Positions 54,653-64,000 of a DNA stretch of 64,000 bases are shown piece by piece. Source of the stretch: Uloborus plumipes. Taxonomy: Eukaryota; Arthropoda; Arachnida; Araneae; Uloboridae. A program made the translations under genes and the position numbers. The stretch is taken from positions 31,571-95,570 of the forward strand of contig JAXGGA010003911.1 in NCBI GenBank assembly GCA_038373865.1, in the 5' to 3' direction. The notes beneath the pieces are model-generated. The model worked only from the letters and a program-made list of their open reading frames with translations, ran no database searches and was not told the DNA's origin. Numbering within the stretch: position 1 is the first letter of the stretch; every line of letters begins with the position of its first letter.

Positions 54653-56758
54653 TAGGGTGGGTCGAAAAAAGCTTTTTTTTTCTGATCAATTTCTAATAGC
54701 ACGGAAAACTTGCCCATGGGCATCCTAATAACGGGGAAAATAATAAAAAAAATAATTAATTAGTTTTGTAATCGCGCAAGAGCTCTAAAGTTTAGAAAAA
54801 AAAAGAGAAAAATCTGTCATTTTTAAAGATGAATATTTTTTTCAAAAAACACTTTTTTAAATTTCTAATTGTGCGGAAAACTTGCGCATGGGCATCCTAA
54901 TAACGGGGAAAATAATTTAAAAAATAAGTAATTACTTTTGTAATCACGCAAAAGCTCTAAAGTTTAGAAAAAAAGAGGAAAATCTGTCATTTTTAAAGAT
55001 GAATAATTTTTTTTAAATACTTTTTTAAATTTCTAATAGTGCGGAAAACTTGCTTATGGGCATCCTAATAACGGGAAAAACGTTGGATAGAAAGGATACA
55101 GTTAAACTGGCTAAAAGAGAAGAAAAAAGAGAAAAACTTTCTATGCATGAATGTATTACCATCACAATAAATAAAACTGACCTCAGTAAAGATTAGAAAT
55201 ATCTTTTAGACATTGTTCAAGCAGTCAGCACAGGAAGCTGTGATCAAGAATTAGCAGCTAAAAATCCTGGACCCCTCAGCCATTCCAGATGGTTAACTTG
55301 TGCAAACCGGGTGTTAAGACATTATGTTTCCCAAATAAGTCCGACAAGCGAAATGAAGACCCTTGCAAATTACATTGTAAAGACCTACGCTCCTGTTTGG
55401 TTCAATATTAAAGTGCACAACACTGTGAAAGATGGTTCGAAGCACGTATTAAAGATCATTCAAATAACCAGGCATTTTCCGGACAACATAAAAAAAAAAA
55501 AAATCGATCCAGTCATTCAGAGAAACTCTTTCTTCTGCCATCTAGAGATTCTCATGCTGGCGATGATAATGGATAACAGATAGCACATTAGAGAGTTAGG
55601 CTACAGGAAGATACTGAAAGCCAGAAATGAGCCGTCAGTAGTGGGCCACATTAGAGCTTTCAAGCTTTCTTCAATTAACTTTGAAGCCACTGACTATCCC
55701 GAACTAATTGATTGGACAAATTGTCAGCTGACACCTCCACCCCTTCTGTCAAATATGTCTACAGAAAATATTTCAACCCTATTGAAAGAAAAAACCCTTC
55801 CAGAATTTGATTACTTGAAATTTCCCTGCCACACTAGACAGTGGAAAGGTGTGTAAAACTAGTTAGAGAGGCTGCTGCTAAAGTTTGCGGGAATGCAAAC
55901 CGAGAGGGTTTTATTAAGACAACCTTAAAATCAAGATCTTTAATGCAAAAATTTGATTAAAAGTCAGAATTCAAAGGGTGTAAGTAAGCACACCCAAAAT
56001 GGTTGGTTGATTGGGTAGGATGTGGGTGGGACTTGATTTAGTATTATTTCAGAATCTGTAAAAAAATATGTTAAAATGTGCAATAAGCTGCGATATGTGA
56101 TTTTTTCCAAAAAAAAAAAGGATTTTTAGGGTTTTTGTGCAAATTCAAACGAACGGCAATGTACCCCAAGTTTTTTTAAACCAATTTCTATAACTGCAAA
56201 AGTAGTTTTTATACTATTAAATATAAAAAAATATTTTTTAAAATTATATATTTTTAAAAATTACAGATTTCTCTCTTTTTTTTTTTCAAAATTTTAGACC
56301 TTCTGCGTGGTTTCAAAAATAATTAATTATTTTTAAAATTATTTTTGCTGTTATAAGGAAGCCCTGGCACAAGTTTTCCGCACTATTAGAAATAAAAAAA
56401 ATATATTTTGAAAAAAAAAATCATCTCTAAAAATTACAGATTTTTCTAATTTTTAGAGCTCTTGCGCTTTTACAAAAGTAACTAAATATTATTTTCATTA
56501 TTTTTCCCGTTATTATAATACCCATTCGCAAGTTTTCCGCACTATTAGAAATTAAAAAAAATATTTTTTGAAAAAAATATTCATTTTTAAAAATGACAGA
56601 AATTTCTCTTTTTTTCGAAACTTTAGAGCTCTTGCGCGATTACAAAAGTAATTAATTATTTTTTTTATTATTTTTCCCTTTATTAGGATGCCCATGGGCA
56701 AGTTTTCCGTGCTATTAGAAATTGATCAGGAAAAAAAAGCTTTTTTCGACCCACCCTA
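54653..56758 (+). mobile_element. 2.1-kb hAT-like transposon in the 3'UTR intron of gene 3
   Basis: Inverted ends TAGGGTGGGTCGAAAAAAGC are flanked by TTATGCAT at 54645-54652 and 56759-56766. The subterminal arms are tandem copies of a ~165-bp unit with TTTCTAATAGTGCGGAAAAC, TTGC, ATGGGCATCCTAATAACGGG: three at the left and about three or four inverted at the right. Gene 2 has one TTATGCAT at the same intron place (32469-32476), an empty site. A TAGGG start and an 8-bp duplication fit hAT; the family is not firmly identified. Confidence 0.88.
55190..55935 (+). pseudogene. Transposon-encoded protein remnant (unclassified)
   Basis: One frame runs from about 55195 and includes DIVQAVSTGSCDQELAAKNP, LSHSRWLTCANRVLRHYVSQ and KTYAPVWFNIKVHNTVKDGS. 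It has a stop at 55581-55583, then continues with HIRELGYRKILKARNE to 55856. A shifted frame then gives ERCVKLVREAAAKVCGNANR. It looks like the C-terminal half of a protein carried by this transposon, with one stop and one frame break. The HSRWLTxANRxLRxY pattern is familiar from unnamed arthropod transposon proteins. I cannot assign a catalytic domain. Confidence 0.55.
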
Positions 56759-56807
56759 TTATGCATGTGTAAGACATTGATATATATATGCTTTTCTTTC
56801 GTTTCAG

Positions 56808-56990
56808 ATGTATGGTTGTAGATTGCTGAATACCTCTTCCAACGTATTCTCTAAACAATGCAGGTGCTGTTAAAATTACAGAATGTTACAGTCTAATTAA
56901 CGTTCTGCTACGCGAAATTTTCTCTATTGCGAAGACATACTTGTATGCTTGAACTTAAATTTATCTAAACAATAAAAGGTATTGAACAAT
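56808..56990 (+). other. Terminal 3'UTR exon and poly(A) signal of gene 3
   Basis: It aligns with the terminal exon of gene 2 (TGGTTGTAGATTGCTGA, GCAGGTGCTGTTAAAATTAC, ACGTTCTGCTACG). AATAAA is at 56971-56976. The similarity continues past the cleavage site (TGACTAATTTTACTTCGGGT). Confidence 0.72.
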
Positions 56991-57059
56991 TGTCTGACTA
57001 ATTTTACTTCGGGTCACCCCTAGCGAAAATACCAAAATGTGGTCATTTAGATTTACTGC

Positions 57060-57875
57060 ACTACAAAAAAAATAAATTGTTGTTTTTACATTATAATACT
57101 GAAAGCTGAGGTTTCAGTTTTAAACTGTAAAAGCGCAGTAGTAAACTGTAAAACTAGCCATTTTACAGCTTGTTACCGTAAATTTATCAATTTTATTTAC
57201 AGTGAACTCTCACTTATGCGCCGGCCCAAGGGACCAACAGAAAAAGGCGCATAAGTGAGAGAGACGTATAAGTGAACAAGCCTATTTAAAGGACTAAAAC
57301 GCAACATAGGTTCTAATGAGAGAATAAATGAGAATGTTTCGATAGAAAAGGGACATATTACTATGGTTTGGCAATTACTGTAGCGTAACTACAATGATAA
57401 AGAGAAAACAAAAGTTATAGCATACCTAATTACAAACTGGTCCATTTAAAACGATGCATAATAGATAATTGCCCCTCTCCTAACTCTAGTTCTCGCGGAA
57501 AAAATGCCTTCCATGAGCAATAAAGGAGAAAGATTAAAGAGGAAAGTGAAGGAAAATGCCTACTTTTTAAAGAAAATAAGTTGATTTTTTTTTTTTTACA
57601 TTTTAAGGAAAATTCGGCGCATAAGTGAAATGTTTATCTTTAGAGCGACGCATAAACGAACGATACTATCATTATTTTCCTACGGAATGTGCTGGGACCA
57701 TTTAAAATCGTCGTATAAGTGAAAAGGCGCATAAATGAGGTGGCGTACAAGTGAGAGTTCACTGTATATCAGTTTTATAGTACCTTGAAATTAGCTGTAT
57801 TATACTGTTAAAACAACAGGGTAATGCTGGCAGCAGAGGTTCCAGTTTAAAACTGTGAAATACACAATAATAAAT
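57060..57875. repeat. ACTGTAAAA repeat after gene 3, split by a pogo-like MITE
   Basis: The left part 57060-57199 starts CACTACAAAAAAAATAAATT. The right part 57765-57875 contains GGCAGCAGAGGTTCCAGTTT. The gap is the 57200-57764 insertion. Confidence 0.75.
57200..57764. mobile_element. 565-bp pogo/Tigger-like MITE, TA target
   Basis: CAGTGAACTCTCACTTATGC at the left is mirrored by AAGTGAGAGTTCACTG at the right, with TA at 57198-57199 and 57765-57766. GGCGCATAAGTGA motifs recur internally. CAGTGAA..TCTC..TATGCG ends resemble pogo-type termini. No transposase; it is nested inside the ACTGTAAAA repeat. Confidence 0.8.
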
Positions 57876-57884
57876 TGCCCATTA

Positions 57885-58992
57885 CTGTCAAACCTGTTTA
57901 TCTCGAATTTCACGGGACAGATGGAAAATTCGAGATACGGAGGTTTCGAGATAAAGAGGTTGTGATAAAAATAAGCAATTGCAACAAAGTAAAACACTTA
58001 ATAGACTGTTTTGCTGTGATATTCTTGAATGTTTACAGTATGGCATGTTGTGAGTACACGTTTTTCTAATTTCCACGGTTACATCGATAGCAAGTTTATG
58101 CATACTGTAACGAGTCCGTAGCACCTTCAACTTTCTTAAATAAGCATTCCAATCTTGAGGCAGTAACTATAAATTTATTTGCAAACACTTTTTTAATAGG
58201 AGCAGGAAACAATTGATAAACATCCAGCAATTAGGTTGCAAACAGTACACTGTACTCTCAACAGTAAATCAGAACCACGTATCTAACTTGAACAGTAATT
58301 AAGAAAATTACAAAAGCAAAACAACCATTCGCCCGAGCGAATAAAACGAGTCTTCCAGACATCAAATCTGAAAAGAACTAACTGTTCAAGGCTGTTGGAC
58401 AGCTATTTATACTCGGAAGGAAATTTCTACAACATTCTAGCAAAATCTGGAGTGTTCTGTTCATTCACAAATGTAAATAATCCATTCAAGACAATTCTAG
58501 TGATAAGAAGAAAAACCCACGATATTACAACTCCGAGCGAAAATGTTTACATGCTTATTAAAGTTAGGATAAGTGCAAAAACTACAAAATGTTACAGGGT
58601 CAATATACAAATGGTAGAAGTGATATCTTCAGATACTTTTGCAACATGTCGCCAGAAAAAACCAAAACTAGTGAAAATGATGCAAGGCAGGAAAAACAAC
58701 AACTATTTACAAGATTTGTAACAATACCTTTAAGTGCGAACATAGTCTTTGAATGTTTGGTCACAACAGATTTTTGTCTTCAAGTTATACCATTGATAAA
58801 GGTAGTTGGAGATGAAATTCAAAAATGGGAGTCTTCGAAATTCGAGATATAAAGGTTTTCGGTAAAATTAATTCGAGATAAACATGGGAGAAACATTATA
58901 TTAAATGTATGCTGTAAAAGCAGAGATTTTGAAACATTTCGACATAGAGAGGTTTTTGGGATATGCAGGCTCGAGATAAACAGGTTCGACTG
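57885..58992. mobile_element. 1.1-kb pogo/Tigger-like non-autonomous element, TA target
   Basis: CTGTCAAACCTGTTTATCTC at the left and, inverted, CAGTCGAACCTGTTTATCTC at the right are flanked by TA at 57883-57884 and 58993-58994. TTCGAGATA motifs are repeated near both ends. The ORFs at 58395-58852 have no transposase motif. The right boundary falls at the start of the gene 4 upstream region. Confidence 0.8.
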
Positions 58993-59288
58993 TATTAGTC
59001 ATTCTTTAAGATTGCTTAGTTAACTTATTTGAGAAAACTCCATTAAAACTGCGCAACAACGAATATTACATTTCTTTCTTCGATATATAAAGATTTCAGC
59101 TTAATATTACATCACTCCCCCTAATTAAATTGTGTCTCAGGTACGTGAAACGTTTTTCCCCACACAACTGCATTTTTCTGTTTCCTTGCAATCCCTGAAA
59201 AACCAAAATTTCCTTTGGGAAAAGAATAGGCTATTAAAACCTAAGAAAAATAAATTTGAAATATTTCAACACATATTTATTTCGCTGG

Positions 59289-59295
59289 TATATAA
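59289..59295 (+). promoter_or_regulatory. TATA box of protease gene 4
   Basis: TATATAA lies 95 bp before the ATG of gene 4, after the conserved ATTTCAACACATATTTATTT and before ATGCGAAATTGTTGAAATTT. The block is collinear with the gene 3 promoter. Confidence 0.75.
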
Positions 59296-59383
59296 TCGAC
59301 GCAGTTTTCTATTCATCCCACATACTCATCAATTTGAATCTGAGATGCGAAATTGTTGAAATTTTCTCCTCACAACTAATACA

Positions 59384-62300
59384 ATGAATTACAAAATCGG
59401 CAAGTACTTTAGGATTATATTCTTTTTGCTACAGGTATTGTATATATTTTTTATTTTTTAAAATATCTTAAGTTATTTTTTCTTAAATATAATTACATTC
59501 ATTTTGATATTATTTGCTGTTTTTTGAGCTAAAATTACATGATATTGCCTCCTTCTCAAGTTAGTACATTTGAATACTATGGCACTATTTATTAATATTA
59601 AAAATTTCATGTCGTCTCTTAAACAATTTCTATATATTTCGAAGTGTCATACTTTTAATAACATCCGCTTACTAAGTTTGCCATCTTTAAATAAATATTC
59701 AATTCAATCAATACATAGATATCCATCATACGCATTCTTAAGCTGGGGAATATATTTTACTAGGATTCTTTCATTAGTTTATTGAAAGATCAGTTTTTAC
59801 TATCTAATGAACTCATGATTTATCAACTTAAAGATAGTTTTATGCAATCATTTGTGCCAGAGTACTTGAAAATGCCCTGTTAGAAAATAAATGTTGGTTT
59901 TACAGTCTAATTCAACTAATTTTACAGTAGTTTTTACAGTAATAAAAAATGAGAAATTGCTAATTTTGCATTAGTAGACTGTAAAATTTGCTAGTTTACA
60001 GTAATAAACTGTAGAATTGCTAGTTTTCACAGTTTATTACTGTGCACTTTACAATTTTAATTTGGTACCTCTGCTGCCAGTATTATACTGTTGTTTTAAC
60101 AGTATAAAACAGCTAATATAATGGTAATATTGCTAATTCTAGAGTAACAAACTGTAAAACGACTAGTTTTACAGTGATAAACTGTAAAATAGCTAGTTTG
60201 AGCCGGAACCTCTGCTGTCAGTTTTGTACTGTAAACAGTTCAGTATGAGACATAGCTTAAGAGAGCGAATAATGGATTTTTTTAAACTGGTTCTATACCT
60301 ACTGGCTTAAGAAAAAATGAAAGAAATGCATCAATAAATGTTGTTAATTGACAGCATAGTACCCTAAAATTTCTAAAAAATGTTTCCATCAAATCATAAA
60401 ATCGTCAATTTCAACATCTGTACCTCAGAGACTGACTAATATAAGCCCCATTATCCCCACTTACTACTTAGCAGGAGAAGGTATGCAAGCTTGTCTGATG
60501 CATGACAAGTTTAAGACTCGCGCTCTAACAGCATATGTAAGTAATTATACAGGACTTTTCTTTTAGGAATTACGTTGTTATGGCGCAATGTGGAATTGCA
60601 ACATTTTCGAGCTAAATGTAGCGACTAATTTGGGACAAAAGAAGTATATTTTTTAGCATTTTTCTTTTGATAAATAAAACTTTAAATGGTTTTGGATAAA
60701 AAAAATGCATCAAATTAATTGTATGTGTTTTATGTTACGATCATTTTATAAATTTCTGCATAAACAAAACTTTTATTTCTAATTCTTCATGCTTTAAACA
60801 AAGTAAGGGCAAAAAAGATAAATAAATAGTTAATGCAAAAATTTAATTTTGTCTTAAATTTATAAAAACAAATAATAAAAATATGTAATTATATCATCAC
60901 AAAAAAACTTTGTGGGTTCATATTTTATTTAAAAAACATTCGTACGAGACGTTTAATCTGTACGTTATACATTTTATTCCGAAAAGAAGTACCTACACGT
61001 GAACTGTTGATAAAATAGCATTGATGATATCTTTATGTTCACCTCCAACATTAGAAAAACTAGAACTTCTAGAGAAAAGTAAAACTCGAGCAAATATTTT
61101 TTTAAACATAAATAAAATTTTACAATAGTAAAATTAAGATGAATTTTCAGTTGGCTTAATGAATAGGTGAATTCAAGTTACTAAAATTGTTTAAAATAGG
61201 AACCACAAACTGCATAAAAGTAAAGTAAACGACTAAAATTTAATAATAACTTTTTTTAAAAAAGTGCAGTAAAATTGGAAATACTTCAAAACTAATAGTT
61301 CGTAAAAAGTAAAATCTTTAAAAGTGCAAAAATTGCTTAACAAAATATAAAATATTATATAACACAAAGGGCATATATCCAAATATTTTTGAAAAATAAG
61401 AAATGAAGAAAATAACAAAAACGATAGCTAAAAGAAATAAAATTTATTCTTCAAGCGCTGACATTATGATCTATATTCTTAGGTGTCACCCTAAAAATTG
61501 AAGTTGTTTTTACCGTATAATACAGATAACTTCATAGTAACAAACTAAAAAAAATGCTAATTTTACAGTGATTATGCGTAGAATAGGGTGGCACGGTAAT
61601 CGCGGATAAGCAAATACCGCGGATAATCGGAAAAATAGGTAAAAGCGATACTATACCCTGTGTAACAAGAAGAGGCGGCCGGAAGCAAATTAATTTAACT
61701 TTTCTCTGATGGTTGTCATAGTTACGGCACTATGGACTTAATTTCCCCACTTACAAAGTTTTTTTCAACAATGGTTAAATGCAAACGATTAAAATTGCTT
61801 TGTGTGCAAACTATTATTCAATCAACGTTAATAAATTACTTTTTGAAGTATTTTTTAACGCTTACTTATAATGGTAGATCTTGCTAAAACAAACTATTTA
61901 GGACTAGATTTGTTCGAAAACAATTAGAAATAACTGAGATATGGTGATATACATAAAAGCGTAAGCCTAATTCGATAAAAATAAAATGCCTCAACAGCAG
62001 TGTATAAAAAAAAAGAGTTTAACAGATTTACAGTTTTTTAAAGGATGGTCATTTTGAGCATTTCCAGCCGTTCTAGGTATAACGATATTCCGACCGACTT
62101 AGTGCAAAACCTTATGTTTTCTTTTTTACCACTATTTGTATTTGCTTATATCTTGTTATTATTTTATTCATTTTTATTACTTAGTTATGTTTCACTCAAA
62201 ACAATAAAAAAACCGATGTATTGGAACACTTGAATTGTCCACAAAAATACATTAATGTTTTAAGTCAAGTATATATGTTCTTAAGGAGTGCAAATAATTC

Positions 62301-62532
62301 AAACAGATGCTATAAATGTTTTTTTTCTATTTATTTTCTTTTTAACTAGAAATTTTATCATCTGAATGGTTTATGAGAAAAAAAAACAATTCAATTGCAA
62401 AATAAAGTTAATTTATCCTACTTGAAAACAAACTTTTTTTATTACTTTAAAGAAATTTCACTCATTCTACATTAATTTTCTTACGAAATATCTTTTTATA
62501 GGTTATACGAGAGGCGTATTCAGGAGAATGCA
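59384..62532 (+). CDS. S1 serine protease gene 4, first two exons only (continues past window)
   Basis: Exon 1 is 59384-59434 (MNYKIGKYFRIIFFLLQ) and exon 2 is 62502-62532 (VIREAYSGEC plus the first base of the next codon). Lengths (51 and 31 nt), phases, donor GTAAGTAT and sequence match gene 3 exons 1-2, and the upstream promoter block is shared. No exon 3 (expected TGTGGTAAA...PWL) is seen by 64000, so the activation site and catalytic domain must lie to the right if the gene is intact. Intron 1 (3.1 kb) carries ACTGTAAAA repeats. Confidence 0.82.
59880..60245. repeat. ACTGTAAAA repeat in gene 4 intron 1
   Basis: A long copy with GGTACCTCTGCTGCCAGTAT (60065), repeated ACAGTAATAAACTGT palindromes and a second GGAACCTCTGCTGTCAGTTT (60209). 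Confidence 0.78.
60246..61480. other. Gene 4 intron 1, unannotated AT-rich part
   Basis: No exon, repeat family or element end was recognised in this very AT-rich stretch. Confidence 0.5.
61490..61690. repeat. ACTGTAAAA fragment and pogo-like terminus remnant
   Basis: 61490-61570 is a short family copy (TTTTTACCGTATAATACAGA). It runs into AGGGTGGCACGGTAATCGCG, then GATAAGC and CCGCGGATAATCGG, which resemble pogo/Tigger-type ends; no partner end was found. Confidence 0.45.
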
Positions 62533-62644
62533 GTAAGTATATTTTGTACGCACCTATCGATTTTTTTCAAGTTGCTATTATGAAATATTGTCAACAGCAT
62601 AAATGTTTTAATGTTTAATATCTTATTATTTCATTTAAACATTT

Positions 62645-62890
62645 TTTAAACGAAACACTAAAAAATAGACGTTGTTTTTGAAGTATAATACAGCTAATTT
62701 TACAGTAATATACTGTAAAATTTATAATTTCACAGTAGTAAACTGTAAAAATGCTAGTTTACAATAATAAACTCTAAAATTGCTAGTTTTAGTTTATTTT
62801 TGTACTTTTACAGTTTTAATTTGAAACCTCTGTTTTTTGAACAAAACTATAAAATCAACAGTGTATTTTTTGAATTAAAGCCAGACTTTC
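62645..62890. repeat. ACTGTAAAA repeat in gene 4 intron 2
   Basis: CACTAAAAAATAGACGTTGT, TACAGTAATATACTGTAAAA and an end CAGTGTGATTTTAAG identify a copy of about 245 bp, 113 bp after exon 2. Confidence 0.72.
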
Positions 62891-63041
62891 AGTGTGATTT
62901 TAAGTTTTTTTACAAATACATTCAGGCAAATTGAAAATAGCGACCCAAGAAGAAAGCATCGGATTAAAATAAAATTTAATACACATAATGATATAGATGA
63001 GAGATTCATTTGATCTCAAAATCAAGACAATTGAACGAATA

Positions 63042-64000
63042 CAGGGTGTGCAAGGACACAAATACAGAGCAACTTCAATAGCGCGTTGGACCACCTCTAG
63101 CTGCAATACATGCCGCCACACGGTCCGGCATTGAGTTGATTAGACGCCTGATGTTGTCCTGAGGCAGATGGGCCCACAAATTTGTAACAGCCAACTCCAA
63201 ATCACGCACAGAGTGACACGATGGCATCTGACGTTTTAGCTGATCCCACACATGCTCTATAGGGGATAAGTCGGGGGAGCGGGCCGGCCATGGAAGAGTC
63301 TGAAAATGACGTAGGAAGTCTTGAGCAACTCTTGCTGTATGCGGACGAGCATTATCTTGCTGGAAAATTGCCCCTGGGAGACCATTTAGGAAAGGTCCTA
63401 CATGGGGTCGAAGAATATCATCAACGTAACGTTGGCCGGTTAAGTTTCCACGCATCACAATTAGATTGGACCGGCTATCATAGGATATGGCCCCCAGACC
63501 ATTACACCAGCTGTGCGGGCAGTGTGACGTAGAACAGTGTGGGAGGAATTGTACCGCTCACCTGGGCGCCTCCACACCCGTACACGGTTATCATCAGTCC
63601 CTAAAACAAACCGAGACTCATCACTAAACACAACTTTTTGCCAATCTGTGACATTCCACATTGATCTGGCTTGGCACCACTGTAGACGCAGTCGCTGATC
63701 AATCCGACGATTTCTTCTTGGGTCGCTATTTTCAATGTGCCTGAGTGTATATACTTTATGCTTATCAGGAATCCTCACGGAAGTGTAATACTGAAAAAAT
63801 TTAAAAAAGGCTGCAATCAAAAGAACATTGTACAGCATGTAAAGCGGTATGCACAAATTGTTTGCACAATCGTTTTCGAAACATGATATCTTAAAGTTTG
63901 TCGAAGTGTTTAGTCTGCCGAAAGCAGACGTCGCTTATAAGTTAAAACAGGTGTGAGCGAGTAATAAATGACATTCTTTTTCACAATTTGTTACAAGAAT
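63042..64000 (-). mobile_element. Tc1-like transposon, left end in window, runs off the right edge
   Basis: The end CAGGGTGTGCAAGGACAC follows TA at 63040-63041, the usual Tc1/mariner target. The minus-strand transposase reads inward from the right. The other terminus was not found by 64000. It lies in intron 2 of protease gene 4. Confidence 0.85.
63075..63856 (-). pseudogene. Tc1-like transposase, frameshifted and N-terminally incomplete
   Basis: The catalytic domain (DDE_3 type) shows VVFSDESRF (first Asp), IFQQDNARPHTA (second Asp) and WPARSPDLSPIEHVWD (Glu), ending at 63075. The two halves, 63461-63856 and 63075-63458, lie in different frames; the break maps to the five-C run at 63491-63495, where WG should continue directly into the downstream half. 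The N-terminal DNA-binding helices are not seen; residues before ENSDPRRNRRIDQRLRLQW look unrelated and hydrophobic. By eye, 32 residues separate the second Asp from the Glu. Confidence 0.88.

Larger units (their letters stand above)
53570..56807 (+). other. 3'UTR intron of protease gene 3
   Basis: The donor CCG|GTAAAT lies three bases after the stop, and the acceptor TTTCGTTTCAG ends at 56807. Both border sequences match gene 2. The intron is 3.2 kb because of the 54653-56758 insertion. The remainder is AT-rich; 53690-54180 contains an imperfect inverted repeat (AACTGCACGTTTATACAAAT at 53747 and its complement near 54106). Confidence 0.75.

Noticed and set aside
58395..58852. Two ORFs of about 100 codons
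   Set aside because: Inside a pogo-like non-autonomous element with no transposase motif; probably chance.
1..64000. CRISPR arrays, operons, Shine-Dalgarno sites, phage or plasmid modules
   Set aside because: The repeats are eukaryotic transposons and satellites; genes have GT-AG introns and poly(A) signals, so a prokaryotic reading does not fit.

Overview
This is nuclear DNA from a metazoan, most likely an arachnid and probably a spider. It is AT-rich, coding exons are short and separated by long GT-AG introns, and transposon debris is dense (Tc1/mariner, piggyBac-like, hAT-like, PIF-like, pogo-like, tRNA-derived SINEs). The Tc1-like transposase at the right edge resembles copies that are common in spider genomes. 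The species call is inference. There is no prokaryotic gene organisation, and nearly all ORFs over 60 codons are chance.

The window is a tandem, all-plus-strand cluster of secreted chymotrypsin-fold (S1) serine protease genes. Gene 1 has coding exons 3368-13759, gene 2 19746-31175 and gene 3 39188-53566. Gene 4 starts at 59384 and runs off the right edge after two exons. The three complete genes share one architecture of seven coding exons with identical intron phases. Exons 3, 4, 5 and 6 are 71, 107, 326 and 128 nt in every gene. Predicted precursors are 310, 307 and 304 aa: signal peptide, a short Cys-rich propeptide, an Arg/Lys activation site, then a catalytic domain with His-Asp-Ser. Genes 2 and 3 also share an intron in the 3' UTR. 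Genes 2-4 share TATA-like boxes and 5' leaders, so the unit was duplicated with its promoter.

Introns and spacers are full of mobile elements, many with target-site duplications readable by eye: 902-3036 (TTA), 6029-6588 (TTAA), 9861-10509 (TA), a SINE at 10606-10811, 17268-18172 (TTAA), 30015-30253 (TA), 42987-46581 with a piggyBac-like element nested at 43902-45682 (TTAA), a hAT at 51461-53283 (8 bp), and a hAT-like element at 54653-56758 (8 bp). The last has a matching empty site in the paralogous intron of gene 2. A palindrome-rich ACTGTAAAA repeat recurs about eleven times.

The most unusual features are: (i) six in-phase 48-bp repeats in gene 3 that copy the exon 6 splice donor, so alternative donor use could insert 16-residue modules just before the catalytic GDSGGP; (ii) gene 2 has Ala and Arg where S1 proteases have Ser214 and Gly216; (iii) all three proteases have an atypical S1 pocket (Thr189, Val226); (iv) an orphan signal-peptide exon with a phase-0 donor lies at 33584-33640 between genes 2 and 3.
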